Source: Thermoleophilia bacterium UBA2241 (GTDB lineage Bacteria; Actinomycetota; Thermoleophilia; UBA2241). Taken from it: a stretch of 64,000 nt of DNA. Both the position numbers and the translations under genes were made by a program. Below are positions 43,133-52,723 of the stretch, one piece after another. A model generated the notes under the pieces. It saw nothing but the letters and a program-made list of their open reading frames with translations. It was not told the DNA's origin and searched no databases. Location: NCBI GenBank assembly GCA_002347645.1, contig DDYF01000021.1, forward strand, positions 14,644 through 78,643, given 5' to 3'. The stretch's first letter is position 1. Each line of letters starts with the position of its first letter.

Positions 43133-44398
43133 ATGCGGCTTCGCGCACAGAGTGGAAGTGCCGCGCACGCGGCCTTCGTCGCTGCCGTCGCGCTGCTCGC
43201 CAGTGCCGGCGTGCTGGTCGCGCTCGCCGTGGCGCTGCCCGTGGCGTTCGACGACGAGGCGTCACCAGCCGTCGGGCCGGCCACCCGGGCGGCCCGTCCT
43301 GCGGAGGCGGAGGCGGCCGTCGACAAGGCCGTGGCGGCGCTGAGGGCGGCCGACGAAGACGCCTGGCGAGTCGCCCTGCCCGCATCCGGCGACGCGGCGC
43401 GCCGGGCGATGGCGGACCTCTTCGATACGCTCTCCGGGCTGCCCCGGACGACGCTCGAGGCGGTCGTTCAGCCCATCCCGTCGCGAGGCGGACGGTACGA
43501 CATCCGGCTCCTCGGCACACTCGCCGGCGCCGGGCCCGCGGACCGTCTGGTCGCCGAGCGCGTGCTGGATCTCGAGGTCATGGGCCCCCGGGTCGTGGCG
43601 ACCGGCGACGCGACGCCGAAGGCGGCGCGCGAGTTGTACTTGATGGCGTTCGACGAGCCGCGGGTCGTCGAGCACGACGCCTGTGTCATCATCACCGAGC
43701 CGAAGTACACCGACCTTGCCGAGGATCTGGCGACGGCCGCCGGAGCCGCTCGCGGCGAGCTTGCCATGTTGGGCGTCGACCCCGACCGGGCCGTCGTCCT
43801 CTACCTCTACGCGACGCGAGCGCAGCTCCGTGACGCGCTCGGCGGGGGCCCGACTGACGAGCGCTTCGAGTTCTTCTCGGCCCCCGTAGCCCGCGAGTCC
43901 GGCGAGCTTGGGTGGCCTCGCGACATCAACATCCTCGCCCCAGCCCTTGAGGGCGAGGATGAGTGGCTGTCGCGCCTCCTCGCCCACGAGCTCACCCACG
44001 CCTTCACGGTCCACTGGTTCGCCGACACGGCGAACGACCCCATGTTCCTCGCGGAGGGCATGGCGGTCGCCGTGGAGGGCGGGCGCTCGTACGACGCCTT
44101 GCGCGCGGAGCTGGCCGGGGGGAACGAACGACTGCCGCTGGCCACGGCGATCGGCCTCGGCAGCCTGTGGAGCGGCAACGCGGACGACAAGGTCCAGCTC
44201 GCGTACCTGGAGGCAGGGTCGGTGGTCCTGTACATCCTCGACGAGTGGGGGCTCGAGGATCTCAAGCGGTGGATCCTCGGCGTCGCCGACTCGGACCTCA
44301 CGCCCGACGGGGTGGCTGCCACCACGCGTCGCACGCTCGGCGTGACCTGGGACGCGTTCGTCGCGGGCTGGACCGAGTACGTGCAGACGCTGCCGTGA
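43133..44398 (+). CDS. membrane-anchored MA-type zinc metallopeptidase
   Basis: The 421-residue protein has an N-terminal anchor (AAFVAAVALLASAGVLVALAVALPVAF), a region of about 130 residues of NTF2-like character (AVAALRAADEDAWRVALPASGD) and a C-terminal peptidase MA-like domain with the gluzincin motif HELTH (LLAHELTHAFTVHWFADTANDPMFLAEGMAVAVEGG), where the Glu of AEGMA is the third zinc ligand. It is probably extracytoplasmic. The substrate is unknown. It precedes the LolA-like gene by about 110 bases in the same direction. Confidence 0.8.
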   Translation: MRLRAQSGSAAHAAFVAAVALLASAGVLVALAVALPVAFDDEASPAVGPATRAARPAEAEAAVDKAVAALRAADEDAWRVALPASGDAARRAMADLFDTLSGLPRTTLEAVVQPIPSRGGRYDIRLLGTLAGAGPADRLVAERVLDLEVMGPRVVATGDATPKAARELYLMAFDEPRVVEHDACVIITEPKYTDLAEDLATAAGAARGELAMLGVDPDRAVVLYLYATRAQLRDALGGGPTDERFEFFSAPVARESGELGWPRDINILAPALEGEDEWLSRLLAHELTHAFTVHWFADTANDPMFLAEGMAVAVEGGRSYDALRAELAGGNERLPLATAIGLGSLWSGNADDKVQLAYLEAGSVVLYILDEWGLEDLKRWILGVADSDLTPDGVAATTRRTLGVTWDAFVAGWTEYVQTLP

Positions 44399-44508
44399 GG
44401 AGACCCGTCCCACCATGCTCTCCCCCGCACGGCCTCCGGCCGAGGTTCGGTATGGTCCGCGGTGCGGCATAAGAACGTCAGCACGGCAGCCCGAAAAGGA
44501 GTCTCCTG

Positions 44509-45924
44509 ATGCGCGGCAAGCTCATTCTGATCATCGCGCTGACCGCCGCTGGCCTGGTCGCACTGGCCGGGGTGGTGGTGGCGGTCGCCGGCGCGGACGA
44601 CACACCGGCGCTCCCCGCTCTGTCGGCGCCCGAGCTGATCGCCCGCATGGGCGACCACTCGCGGGCGCCCGACGCGATCAGCGGCGACATCGCCTGGACG
44701 AACGAGCTCTTCGGCGAGATGCCGTTCATGCCCGACCACGTCGCCCGGCCGGCGGACTCGCCGCTCACAGCGAGCGGCTCCGGCCGCCTGTGGGCGCAGG
44801 ACGGCAAGGTGCGCCTTGAGTCGCAGGGCCAGGGCGGCGACCAGGTCGTCGCCGCCGACGCTGAGGCCGGGACCGTGTGGACCTATACCTTCGTCGACGA
44901 CACCGCGCATCTCTACGAGTGGGTCGGCGAGAAGCCGGGTGCCGTCACGCCGACGGGTGAAGGCGCGGTACCGGGCACGACGTCGTCCCCGGGCGTGCCG
45001 CACGAGCCCTTGACGCCCGAGCGCGTGAGCGTCTTTCTCCAGTCTGCCGCGCGCTTCCTGGCCGTCGAAGTGAGCGGTGACGCGCTCGTCGCCGGCCGCG
45101 AGGCGTACCTTCTGACGATGACCCCGGCGGCCACGGACACGGCCCTCGGCAAGATCGAGGCGGCGATCGACGGGGAGACGTACGTGCCGTTGCGCGTGGA
45201 GGTCTTCGCGAAGGGCCACGACGTCGCGACGCTGTCGTTCGGCTTCACCTGGGTGTCGTACGCACCCGTGGGCGACGAGGTGTTCGCGTTCGATCCGCCC
45301 GAAGGGGCCAAGGTCGAACGCGAGACGATCGATCCGCAGCGTGACCACCAGGGCGAAGGCGGCGCGCGGCCGGGCAGCGACGCAGGCGCAGAGGCGCCGC
45401 CGGCAGCCGAGCGTGAGGACGCGATGGAGCGGATGAAGGAGCTCGCGCGCACCGCCCTGCTCACGCGCGAGGAGGCCGCCGAGCTGGTCGACTTTCCGCT
45501 CGCTTGGGCGCGCGAGTACGAGGCGCGCGCCTACCGCTGGGCTTACGTGTTCGAAGGCGGCCTGCCGGTCAACGCGCTCGGAACGCCGGTCTCCGACATG
45601 GCGGCGGAAGCGTTCGGCGGCGGGGATGGCGGTGAAGCCACAGCTGGCTCGCCCTCCGAGATAAGACCCGCGGCCGTCCTCTTGTACGGCGAGGGCTTCG
45701 GCTCGATCGTGCTCGCCCAGACCAGGACCACGGCCGACATTCGCGAGGAGATGAAGCAGCTCCCCGAGGTCGTCGACACGATCGACCTCGGCGGCGTGCA
45801 GGCGAGGGCCGTAGTGACGCCGCTCGGGTCCATCGTCATGTGGGAGCGCGACGGAGTGACGCTCGTCGCGGCAGGCATGGTGACGAAGGCTGATCTCGTC
45901 GCGTTCGTGACTTCCGTGCGCTGA
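44509..45924 (+). CDS. LolA-like outer-surface lipid/lipoprotein carrier protein
   Basis: AAAAGGAG precedes the ATG. The 471-residue protein has one N-terminal signal/anchor helix, then a beta-rich domain resembling LolA/LppX-type carriers (GSGRLWAQDGKVRLESQGQGGDQVVAADAEAGTVWTYTFVDDTAHLYEW ... VPLRVEVFAKGHDVATLSFGFTWVSYAPVGDEVFAFDPPEGAKV), a linker and a C-terminal alpha/beta domain of about 150 residues without a recognised family. In Gram-positive relatives such proteins are encoded with ABC exporters, as here (45926, 46984). It may serve membrane stress or lipid transfer. Confidence 0.65.
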   Translation: MRGKLILIIALTAAGLVALAGVVVAVAGADDTPALPALSAPELIARMGDHSRAPDAISGDIAWTNELFGEMPFMPDHVARPADSPLTASGSGRLWAQDGKVRLESQGQGGDQVVAADAEAGTVWTYTFVDDTAHLYEWVGEKPGAVTPTGEGAVPGTTSSPGVPHEPLTPERVSVFLQSAARFLAVEVSGDALVAGREAYLLTMTPAATDTALGKIEAAIDGETYVPLRVEVFAKGHDVATLSFGFTWVSYAPVGDEVFAFDPPEGAKVERETIDPQRDHQGEGGARPGSDAGAEAPPAAEREDAMERMKELARTALLTREEAAELVDFPLAWAREYEARAYRWAYVFEGGLPVNALGTPVSDMAAEAFGGGDGGEATAGSPSEIRPAAVLLYGEGFGSIVLAQTRTTADIREEMKQLPEVVDTIDLGGVQARAVVTPLGSIVMWERDGVTLVAAGMVTKADLVAFVTSVR

Positions 45925-45925
45925 G

Positions 45926-46987
45926 GTGAGCGAGATCCCGACGCAGGAGTCGGTCGAGGTGACGCCGACGGGCGCGACACGGCCGGCGCAACAGGGCTGC
46001 GCGGGCCGTGCCGCGCCCGTCCTGACGACGCGCGGTCTCACCAAGCAGTTCGGCGGGCTGCGCGCCGTCGACGGGCTCGACATGGAGGTCTGCAAGGGCG
46101 ACGTCTTCGGTTTTCTCGGACCGAATGGCGCTGGCAAGACCACCGTCATCCGTCTGGTTCTGGGGCTGATCCACCCCACGGCGGGTCACGCGGAGGTGTG
46201 CGGCCACCGCGTCCCCGGCCGGCGCAAGGAGGCGCTGCGCCACGTGGGCGGCTTCGTCGACGATCCGACGTTCTACCCGCTCATGTCGGCGCGGCGGAAC
46301 CTGCGACTGCTTGGCAGCATGACCGGACCCGTGAGCGAGGGACGCATCGACGAGGTGCTCGAGATCGTCGGTCTCTCGGACCGGTCGGACTCGCGGGTCG
46401 GTGGGTTCTCGCACGGCATGAAGCAGCGCCTGGGCATCGCCCAGGCGCTGCTTCATGCCCCCGAGCTCATCGTCCTCGACGAGCCCACCAGCGGCCTCGA
46501 CCCCCGCGGCATGAAGGACGTCCGTGAACTCGTCCGCGACCTCGGCCGCGGCGGCACGACGGTGTTCCTGAGCTCACACCTGCTCCACGAGGTCGAGCAG
46601 GTCTGCAACCGGGCGATCATCATCGACAGGGGTCACGTCGTCGTGCAGGGGCCGGTCTCTGAGCTGCGTCCCAAGGGTCTCGCGGTCAAGGTCATGACCG
46701 ACGATCAGGACAAGGCTGCCGAGACGGCGCGTTCGCTCTTCGGGACGGCCATGGTGGCTAAGGACGATGGCTACCTCGTCGTGAAGGCAGGCGACGACGT
46801 TCCCGAGCTCGTGCGCCGCCTCGTCGCCGACGACCTCTCGGTGCGCTCCGTCGTGCCGGCGACCGACCAGGGGCTCGAGGACTTCTTCCTCGAGCTGACG
46901 GCGTCGGATGAGACGCAGGCGCGCTCAACGGCGAGGCCCAAGAGCCTCGCCGGTCTGGCGCGCCGCGTCACCGGGAGGCGCTCGTGA
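45926..46987 (+). CDS. ABC transporter ATP-binding protein (ABC-2/CcmA type)
   Basis: The GTG at 45926 starts one base after the upstream TGA. The 353-residue protein has a 30-residue N-terminal tail, Walker A GPNGAGKTT, Q-loop VDDPTFYPLMSARRNLR, signature FSHGMKQRLGIAQAL, Walker B LIVLDEPTSGLDPRG, the H-loop SSHLLHE and the C-terminal DUF4162-like extension common in drug/lipid exporters. It pairs with the permease at 46984, with which it overlaps. Together with the LolA-like protein it forms a three-gene export or repair unit. Confidence 0.9.
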   Translation: MSEIPTQESVEVTPTGATRPAQQGCAGRAAPVLTTRGLTKQFGGLRAVDGLDMEVCKGDVFGFLGPNGAGKTTVIRLVLGLIHPTAGHAEVCGHRVPGRRKEALRHVGGFVDDPTFYPLMSARRNLRLLGSMTGPVSEGRIDEVLEIVGLSDRSDSRVGGFSHGMKQRLGIAQALLHAPELIVLDEPTSGLDPRGMKDVRELVRDLGRGGTTVFLSSHLLHEVEQVCNRAIIIDRGHVVVQGPVSELRPKGLAVKVMTDDQDKAAETARSLFGTAMVAKDDGYLVVKAGDDVPELVRRLVADDLSVRSVVPATDQGLEDFFLELTASDETQARSTARPKSLAGLARRVTGRRS

Positions 46988-47907
46988 GCCCGGGGGGCGT
47001 GTGCGTGTGTCCGCCGGCCGCGCCGGCCACGGGACCCGCAGTGGGCCCCGACGGCCACAGCCACGGAAGCACGCTCCCGCCCATGGCCGGGAGCGTGTGG
47101 GGTCCGCTGCGCCGCGAGTGGATCAAGCTGCTGTTCACGCGGCGCACGTACGTCATCTGGGCCGGCCTGTTGGCGATCCCCGGTCTGATCACCCTCGCGC
47201 TCAAGCTGGCCGACAGCCCGCCCGGTCCCGGAGAGGGGCCGGAGTTCCTCTCGCGCATCGTCGGTAACGGTATGTACGTACCGCTCGCCTCGCTCGCCGC
47301 ACTCCTGCCGTTCTTCCTGCCGCTGGCGGCGATCATGGTCGCCAGCTACATGATCGCCGGGGAGGCGGAGTTGGGGACCCTGCGCATCGTTCTTCTGCGC
47401 CCCATCGACCGGGGGGCGATGCTGGTCACGAAGTGGCTGGCGGCGATCGCGTACCTCTTCGTCGGCCTGCTGATCGTGGTCGCGGGGGGCCTCCTGTTCG
47501 GTGGCATCTTCTTCGGCCTGGAACCGCTGGTCACCCTCTCGGGCAGCACGGTGAGCATTCCCGAGAGCATCGGCCTGCTCCTGCTCACGGCGCTGTTTGC
47601 CCTCGCTGCCATGGCGTGCATGATCTCGATGGCGCTCCTCTTCTCGGCCGTCACCGACTCGAGCCTCACGGCACTCATCGCGACCGTGGTCCTGTACGTC
47701 GTCATCCAGCTGCTGGTCTCGTTCAGCTACTTCGATTGGCTGGTGCCGTACGTCTTCCCGACGTACTTCAACGACTACATCAACCTGTTCCGCGACCCGA
47801 TCGCCTGGCGGCCGGTCGGCAAGGCGGTGCTCGTGTTCGGCCTCTGGACGACGGGGCTCACGGCCGCGGCATGGCTGCTCTTCCGGCGCAAGGACGTGCT
47901 GTCGTAG
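46984..47907 (+). CDS. ABC-2 type transporter permease
   Basis: The GTG at 46984 overlaps the ATPase stop (GTGA). The 307-residue protein has a 37-residue low-complexity start, then LRREWIKLLFTRRTYVIWAGLLAIPGLITL and five more hydrophobic segments, including MVASYMIAGEAELGTLRIVLLRPIDRGAMLVTKW, the conserved ABC-2 loop. The function is export of an unknown lipid or antibiotic. The last gene of this operon ends in TAG. Confidence 0.85.
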   Translation: MSPGGVCVCPPAAPATGPAVGPDGHSHGSTLPPMAGSVWGPLRREWIKLLFTRRTYVIWAGLLAIPGLITLALKLADSPPGPGEGPEFLSRIVGNGMYVPLASLAALLPFFLPLAAIMVASYMIAGEAELGTLRIVLLRPIDRGAMLVTKWLAAIAYLFVGLLIVVAGGLLFGGIFFGLEPLVTLSGSTVSIPESIGLLLLTALFALAAMACMISMALLFSAVTDSSLTALIATVVLYVVIQLLVSFSYFDWLVPYVFPTYFNDYINLFRDPIAWRPVGKAVLVFGLWTTGLTAAAWLLFRRKDVLS

Positions 47908-48011
47908 GCTCTGCGTGACGAGCCGTGAAGCGCCGCGCACGGCGTGCATCGCGGCCGCCGGTCGGCACAGCGGAACAGGGCCCGGGAGCTGAGAGGTTTG
48001 GGAGGTTACTG

Positions 48012-49346
48012 ATGTGCGCTCCAGAGGCCGTTCGATCCCTGCCCTCGACGATGCGGGCCATGCAGCTCGCGGCACCGCTGCCGGCCGCGGAGCGGCCTCT
48101 GCGGCTGGTCGAGCTGCCCGTCCCACAGCCGGGGGCGGGCGAGGTCCTGCTGCGCGTACGGGCCTGTGGAGTGTGCCGCACCGACCTGCACATCCTGGAG
48201 GGCGAGCTGCTGCCGCACCGCTTGCCCGTGGTCCCCGGGCACCAGATCGTCGGGGAGGTCGCGGCCCTGGGCGAAGGTGTGACAGCCTGCTCTGCCGTGA
48301 GGGGCGGCACGGCCCGGACGACGGCGGGCGCCGCTACCCCGACGCCGGCGGCCGCCGCAGGCATCGCCCCGGGGGGCGACCCGGGCGCCCCACCGCTGAC
48401 GCTCGGCGAGCGTGTCGGCGTCCCCTGGTTGTACCGGACGTGCGGTGTCTGCCGCTTCTGCTGCCGCGGCCAGGAGAATCTCTGCGAGAACGCGCTCTTC
48501 ACCGGCTGGGACGTGGACGGCGGCTTCGCCGAGTACATGGTCGCGCCGGCGGCCTTCGTCTATCGGTTGCCGTCCGGCATGGACGACATGGCGGCCGCGC
48601 CCCTGCTCTGCGCCGGGATCATCGGCTACCGCTGCCTGCGCCTGGTCGGCGTCGTGGGCGACGGCGCAGGGATGCCGGGCGCGGGGCGCTTCGACGCGGG
48701 CGCCGCCGAAGTCCGGGGCACGGACGCGCTGGGCGACGGCCCCGCCGAGATCGGTGCCGAGGCAGAAGCGCTGGCCGAGGAGCGCGGCGCGGCGCTGGCG
48801 GGCGGCACGCCGCGCGACGTCGGCACGCTGCGCGACGACGACGCGCCGACGCGCCGCCTCGGCCTCTACGGCTTCGGGTCGGCGGCCTCGCTCTGCATCC
48901 AGGTCGCCCTCTGGCGCGGTTGGGAGGTCTACGCCTTCACGCGCGGCGCCGGGCATCGCAGCCTGGCGCTCGAGCTCGGCGCCGTGTGGGCCGGCGAGAC
49001 CTCCCAAGACCCGGGGGTCCTCCTCGATGCGGCGATTATCTTCGCCCCGGCCGGTGAGCTCGCCGTCGACGCGCTCCGGCGTCTCGACAAGGGCGGCATC
49101 GTCGCGCTCGGCGGAATCTACTCCTCACCCATCCCGGCCATCGAGTACCCGTCGATCTATCACGAGCGCGTCGTGCGCAGCGTCGCCAACTCGACCCGGC
49201 AGGACGCGCGTGAGCTGCTGCGCGACGCGGCGCTCGTGCCCGTGAGCAGCTACGTGCAGGAGTACGACCTCGAGCAAGCCAACGAGGCGCTGCTCGACCT
49301 CAAGGAAGACAGGGTACGCGGGTCTGCCGTCCTCCGCGTGGGGTGA
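48012..49346 (+). CDS. zinc-dependent alcohol dehydrogenase with two atypical insertions
   Basis: GGAGG at 48001-48005 sets the ATG at 48012. The 444-residue protein is an AdhP-like MDR enzyme: catalytic zinc region ACGVCRTDLHILEGEL...VPGHQIVG, structural zinc Cys set CGVCRFCCRGQENLC, and a Rossmann domain from GLYGFGSAASLCIQVALWRGW. Typical members have about 330-350 residues. The excess is two low-complexity Ala/Gly/Pro blocks, about residues 92-133 between VTACS and LGERVGVPW and about residues 213-275 between RLVGVVG and RLGLYGFG. Both sit in surface loops, so the enzyme could still fold. The nucleotide is likely NAD(P). The gene stands alone between the ABC operon and the rSAM operon. 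Confidence 0.8.
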   Translation: MCAPEAVRSLPSTMRAMQLAAPLPAAERPLRLVELPVPQPGAGEVLLRVRACGVCRTDLHILEGELLPHRLPVVPGHQIVGEVAALGEGVTACSAVRGGTARTTAGAATPTPAAAAGIAPGGDPGAPPLTLGERVGVPWLYRTCGVCRFCCRGQENLCENALFTGWDVDGGFAEYMVAPAAFVYRLPSGMDDMAAAPLLCAGIIGYRCLRLVGVVGDGAGMPGAGRFDAGAAEVRGTDALGDGPAEIGAEAEALAEERGAALAGGTPRDVGTLRDDDAPTRRLGLYGFGSAASLCIQVALWRGWEVYAFTRGAGHRSLALELGAVWAGETSQDPGVLLDAAIIFAPAGELAVDALRRLDKGGIVALGGIYSSPIPAIEYPSIYHERVVRSVANSTRQDARELLRDAALVPVSSYVQEYDLEQANEALLDLKEDRVRGSAVLRVG

Positions 49347-49391
49347 AGCAAGCGTGGATCTGCGTCGCACCCGGCGCCTGGCGAACGTCGC

Positions 49392-49410
49392 GCGCGGGAC
49401 ACGCCCGCGC
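49392..49410. terminator. 7-bp GC hairpin between convergent ADH and rSAM genes
   Basis: GCGCGGG/CCCGCGC with loop ACACG lies centrally in the 75-bp convergent gap. Confidence 0.4.
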
Positions 49411-49421
49411 CGTCAGTAGCC

Positions 49422-51371
49422 TCATATGCAGTCGAAGAGCGCGTAGTCGGCCTCGCCGGCGGACGACTGACCGCCGCCGGCGTCGCAGGCGGCGCCGCAA
49501 GCGACGCGTGCGGGGGCGGCGGTCGAGTCCGGCGAGGCGTCGCACGCTCGCTCAGGCTCGGCGTGCTCAGTCTCGGCGGCCAATTCCTCAAGCAGTGGCC
49601 GCACGAGGTCGCAGTACGGGAAGGGCGCCGTGTACCCGGCTGGCCGGTCGTGAGCGCGTGCCGCGTAGTGTGCCTGAACCCAGCACTCGCCGCCGCAGGC
49701 GTCGACGATCGGGCAGACGAGGCACTCGGCCCGGTCGCGGGCGCGCGCGGCGCGCAGCAGGCGCAGGCTTCCGGACGTGCGCCAGATCTCCTCAAGCGGC
49801 CGCTCACGCAGCGACCCGGCGACGAAGGCGGGGTCGCCCGCAGTGATGACGCAGGCGTGGACGTTGCCGTACGGGTCGATCGCAAGGTCCTTGCAGCCTG
49901 CCGTGCAGAGGTCGTTGCGGGCGCCCAGGCGCCGGCGCCAAGAAGGCAGGTTGTCGACCAGAAGGCCCATTCCGTCGGCGACGCACAGCAGGTCGCGCAC
50001 GGCCGTCAGGAGCTCGTCGCCGGAGGGGACGAGGTCAAGGCTGCCGGGGAAGCGGCCGTCAGCCCCTACGGCGTCCTGGGGGCCACCGGCTGCGGCCACT
50101 CCTCCAGCCTGGTGCGGCAGGATGAGGTGGAGCCGGCTGAGCCCGGCACCGCGCAGCTCGCGCGCGAGCTGCGTCAAGCCGGCCAATGCGGGCCGCACGA
50201 GTACCGTGTTCGCGACCGGTTCGAGGCCGACCGCGCGCAGGTTGGCGATGGACGCCATGACGTCGTCGTAGCAACCGTCGCCGCGCAGCTCGTCGTTGAT
50301 CTCACGCGGCCCGTCGATGCTGACCAGTGGCCTCAGCAGGCCCCGACCCGCACGAGCCAGCCTTGTGGCCGCTGTCTCATCGATCAAGCTGTTGAAGAAG
50401 AACCGCACTTTCGCTTCGTGCCGGCCGGTGATGTGGTCGACCAGCTCGATGAAGTCGTCGCGGAGCAGTGGGTCGCCGCCGATGAAGACGAAGCTCGAGG
50501 CTCCGAGCGCCACACACTGGTCGATCGCCGCCCGCCACTCCTCCGTGCCCAGCTCGTCCGGGCGCCAAGGCGCGTCGCGGTCGTAGCAGTGCCGGCAGGC
50601 CCGCCCACACCGGTGCGTCAGGTGCAAGTAGATCTCGCGCAGGGAATCGAGCGGCTCGCCGCGCCGCGGAGCGGCTCCGTCGAGCCGCTCGATGAGCGCG
50701 ATGTCCTTGGACCCGTCGACGTCCACCCACAGCGGGACCTGGGCGAAGCCGATGCCGCGCGCCGCCGCCGCCCGCCGCGTGTACGCGAGCAGCGTGGGAG
50801 TGCTCATCGGCGACGAGATGAGAAGCTCCCGGATGTCGCTGCCGTGCCGCTCCCACGTGGAGCAGTCGGTGCCGATCAGGTAGTAGCCGCCGTCGGCGGT
50901 GGGACCGACGACGAGTCGGCGTTGCCCCGCCGCGTCCAGCTCCACGAAAGCGCGCTCGAGGTACTCGAGCGGGATGGCGGGGCTGTCGCTGTCGACGACG
51001 ACGACGGAAGCGGCACCGGCGGCGAACACGTCGGCGAAGACGCGCGCGAGGCGCTCGCCCAGTGACTCGCCGCACTGCCCCAGCTGCTGCCAACGATGTC
51101 GCCCCGTAAGGAGGTCTGCCGGAGGCGTGGTGCCGGCAGGCAGCGTGCCGGCGTCGCTCGCCTCCGCCTGCGCAAGAACGAGCGTTACCCCACGGAGTCG
51201 CTCCGCCTGTTGCAGTGTCCCGTGCAGCAGGCGCGTGTAGAGGGCGAGGGCTGCCTCATCGCCGATCTCCTCGGCGAGACGTGTCTTGACGGCCCCGAGC
51301 ACGAGCGGCCGCGCCATCACGATGATCGCGTGGGCCCCTGGCTCGAGCCGGAGTCCTGTGGCGTTTGTCAC
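49422..51371 (-). CDS. DUF2064 (TIGR04282-type) transferase fused to radical SAM/SPASM enzyme
   Basis: The GTG at 51371 follows AAGGAGAG and overlaps the upstream TGA; a longer frame is antisense-derived and rejected. Residues about 1-225 are a GT-A-fold DUF2064 protein with PLVLGAVKTRLA, VVVVDSDSPAIP and VVGPTADGGYYLIG, the family's rSAM-associated transferase 1 signature. Residues about 240-600 are a radical SAM enzyme with CGRACRHC (Cx3Cx2C), then a SPASM domain (CTAGCKDLAIDPYGNVHACVI; CLVCPIVDACGGECW) holding auxiliary Fe-S clusters. A Cys-rich tail ends at FDCI. The two functions are usually separate neighbouring genes. The substrate is unknown; a modified peptide or glycosylated metabolite is inferred. 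Confidence 0.85.
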   Translation of the reverse strand: MTNATGLRLEPGAHAIIVMARPLVLGAVKTRLAEEIGDEAALALYTRLLHGTLQQAERLRGVTLVLAQAEASDAGTLPAGTTPPADLLTGRHRWQQLGQCGESLGERLARVFADVFAAGAASVVVVDSDSPAIPLEYLERAFVELDAAGQRRLVVGPTADGGYYLIGTDCSTWERHGSDIRELLISSPMSTPTLLAYTRRAAAARGIGFAQVPLWVDVDGSKDIALIERLDGAAPRRGEPLDSLREIYLHLTHRCGRACRHCYDRDAPWRPDELGTEEWRAAIDQCVALGASSFVFIGGDPLLRDDFIELVDHITGRHEAKVRFFFNSLIDETAATRLARAGRGLLRPLVSIDGPREINDELRGDGCYDDVMASIANLRAVGLEPVANTVLVRPALAGLTQLARELRGAGLSRLHLILPHQAGGVAAAGGPQDAVGADGRFPGSLDLVPSGDELLTAVRDLLCVADGMGLLVDNLPSWRRRLGARNDLCTAGCKDLAIDPYGNVHACVITAGDPAFVAGSLRERPLEEIWRTSGSLRLLRAARARDRAECLVCPIVDACGGECWVQAHYAARAHDRPAGYTAPFPYCDLVRPLLEELAAETEHAEPERACDASPDSTAAPARVACGAACDAGGGQSSAGEADYALFDCI

Positions 51372-52723
51372 GGCTCTCCTTCGCTCCACGGTCGCGCTGG
51401 ACCAGTATGGGGCAGGTGCCGAGAGCGGACAACTACAGTCCGTATTGTGGATGGAAGGACTCTCACAAGGCGCGGCACGGGCGCCCCCCTTACGCGCAGT
51501 GCAGGAAGGACCGCCCACGCCTCCCGCCACGGAGGGAGCCACGGCGGCCAGGTGAGCGCGAAGGCCTCGGGAAGTGGGGCGATCAGGCCGGCGGCGACGG
51601 GTACGCGCAGGCCGGCGGCAAGCGCCAGGGTCAAGGGTGCGAGCCAATACCACGCGTGGGCGACGGGCAGGCAGAGGACCAGCAGGCTGAGGGTCCAAGC
51701 GAACGAGGGCGCTGTGAGGTGACGGCCCCGAAGCCGCCGTGCGATCCACACGGCGCCGACGAGGAAGAGCGCCGCGCACAGCGCGCGAGCGATCTCGGAG
51801 CCCGTGAGCCATGCTATGGGAGCGAAGGCGAAGGACTGACCCTTCCACACGGTCCCCGCCTCGAACTGCGAGCCGGTCGCGCCGCCGGTCAAGAGGTAGG
51901 GGACGAACGGGAGCGCGAAGGCGGGCAGGAAGCCGGCGAGAAGGCGGACGGGCTTCGCCCGTCCGCCCAGCAGCGCCGGCACGAGCAGCGCGAGCGGCGT
52001 GAGGCGGAAGGCCGCGGCAACGCCGAGGGCGGCGCCGGCTGCGGCGTCGCGGCGGCGCACCAGCATTGCGGCGGCGAGGACGACGAAGAACACCGTCGCC
52101 GCCTCCAGGTGCGCCCCGTCCCACGTCTGGACGATCACCGCCGGACAGAGCAGATAGAGTGCCGTCGCCATGTGACGCCGCTGGGCGTCCGCCAGCCGCC
52201 AGACGGCGGCCGCCGTCGCCAGGTCGAAGGCGCCGAGGAGCAGCTTAAGCAGAAGCCAACCGCCGTCAAGGGCGGCGACGCCCAGGAACATCGCTTGGGC
52301 GAGCGGCGGGTACGGCGAGCGCGACGTCGGAAAATCGACATCGTCACGGTCGGCGTACTCGACGCCGTCGAGAGCCGGGTCGCCGGGCGCGTACAGGTAC
52401 GGGTTCGTGCCGGCGAGCTGAACGTGACCGTCCCAGAGGAAGCGGTAGAAGTCGTCGCTCAGGGTGGGCGTGCCGGGCAGCAGGACGAGGCGGAGCACGA
52501 CTGCGGCCAGGAGGATGCCGCGGAGGGGGAGGCTGCGCGCCGCCGTCGCGAGAAGCGCGAAGCCGACCAGCGAGAGCCCGTAGAATACGGCGAAGCGCGT
52601 CTCGTGGATCGACAGGTTGCCCGAGAAGGCCAGCCCGACGATGCCCGCTGCGATGATCCCGAGTCCGAGGAGTGCCCGGCGCCGTGTCCCCTTCACTGAG
52701 GCTCGACCCCTTCCGCCAGGCAC
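51368..52723 (-). CDS. GT87/DUF2029-type polytopic membrane glycosyltransferase
   Basis: With the GTG at 52723 the protein has 451 residues; a GTG at 52696 with GGAAGGGG is an alternative. It has about ten to twelve membrane helices and the conserved first loop DDFYRFLWDGHVQLAGTNPYLYAPGDP, with the acidic pair expected for polyprenyl-phosphate-sugar-dependent transferases, then FPTSRSPYPPLAQAMF. It probably adds mannose or another hexose from a lipid carrier outside the membrane. Its stop overlaps the rSAM fusion (GTGA), so they are co-translated. The GT2 gene on the other strand could make the lipid-linked sugar. Confidence 0.75.
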   Translation of the reverse strand: MPGGRGRASVKGTRRRALLGLGIIAAGIVGLAFSGNLSIHETRFAVFYGLSLVGFALLATAARSLPLRGILLAAVVLRLVLLPGTPTLSDDFYRFLWDGHVQLAGTNPYLYAPGDPALDGVEYADRDDVDFPTSRSPYPPLAQAMFLGVAALDGGWLLLKLLLGAFDLATAAAVWRLADAQRRHMATALYLLCPAVIVQTWDGAHLEAATVFFVVLAAAMLVRRRDAAAGAALGVAAAFRLTPLALLVPALLGGRAKPVRLLAGFLPAFALPFVPYLLTGGATGSQFEAGTVWKGQSFAFAPIAWLTGSEIARALCAALFLVGAVWIARRLRGRHLTAPSFAWTLSLLVLCLPVAHAWYWLAPLTLALAAGLRVPVAAGLIAPLPEAFALTWPPWLPPWREAWAVLPALRVRGAPVPRLVRVLPSTIRTVVVRSRHLPHTGPARPWSEGEP

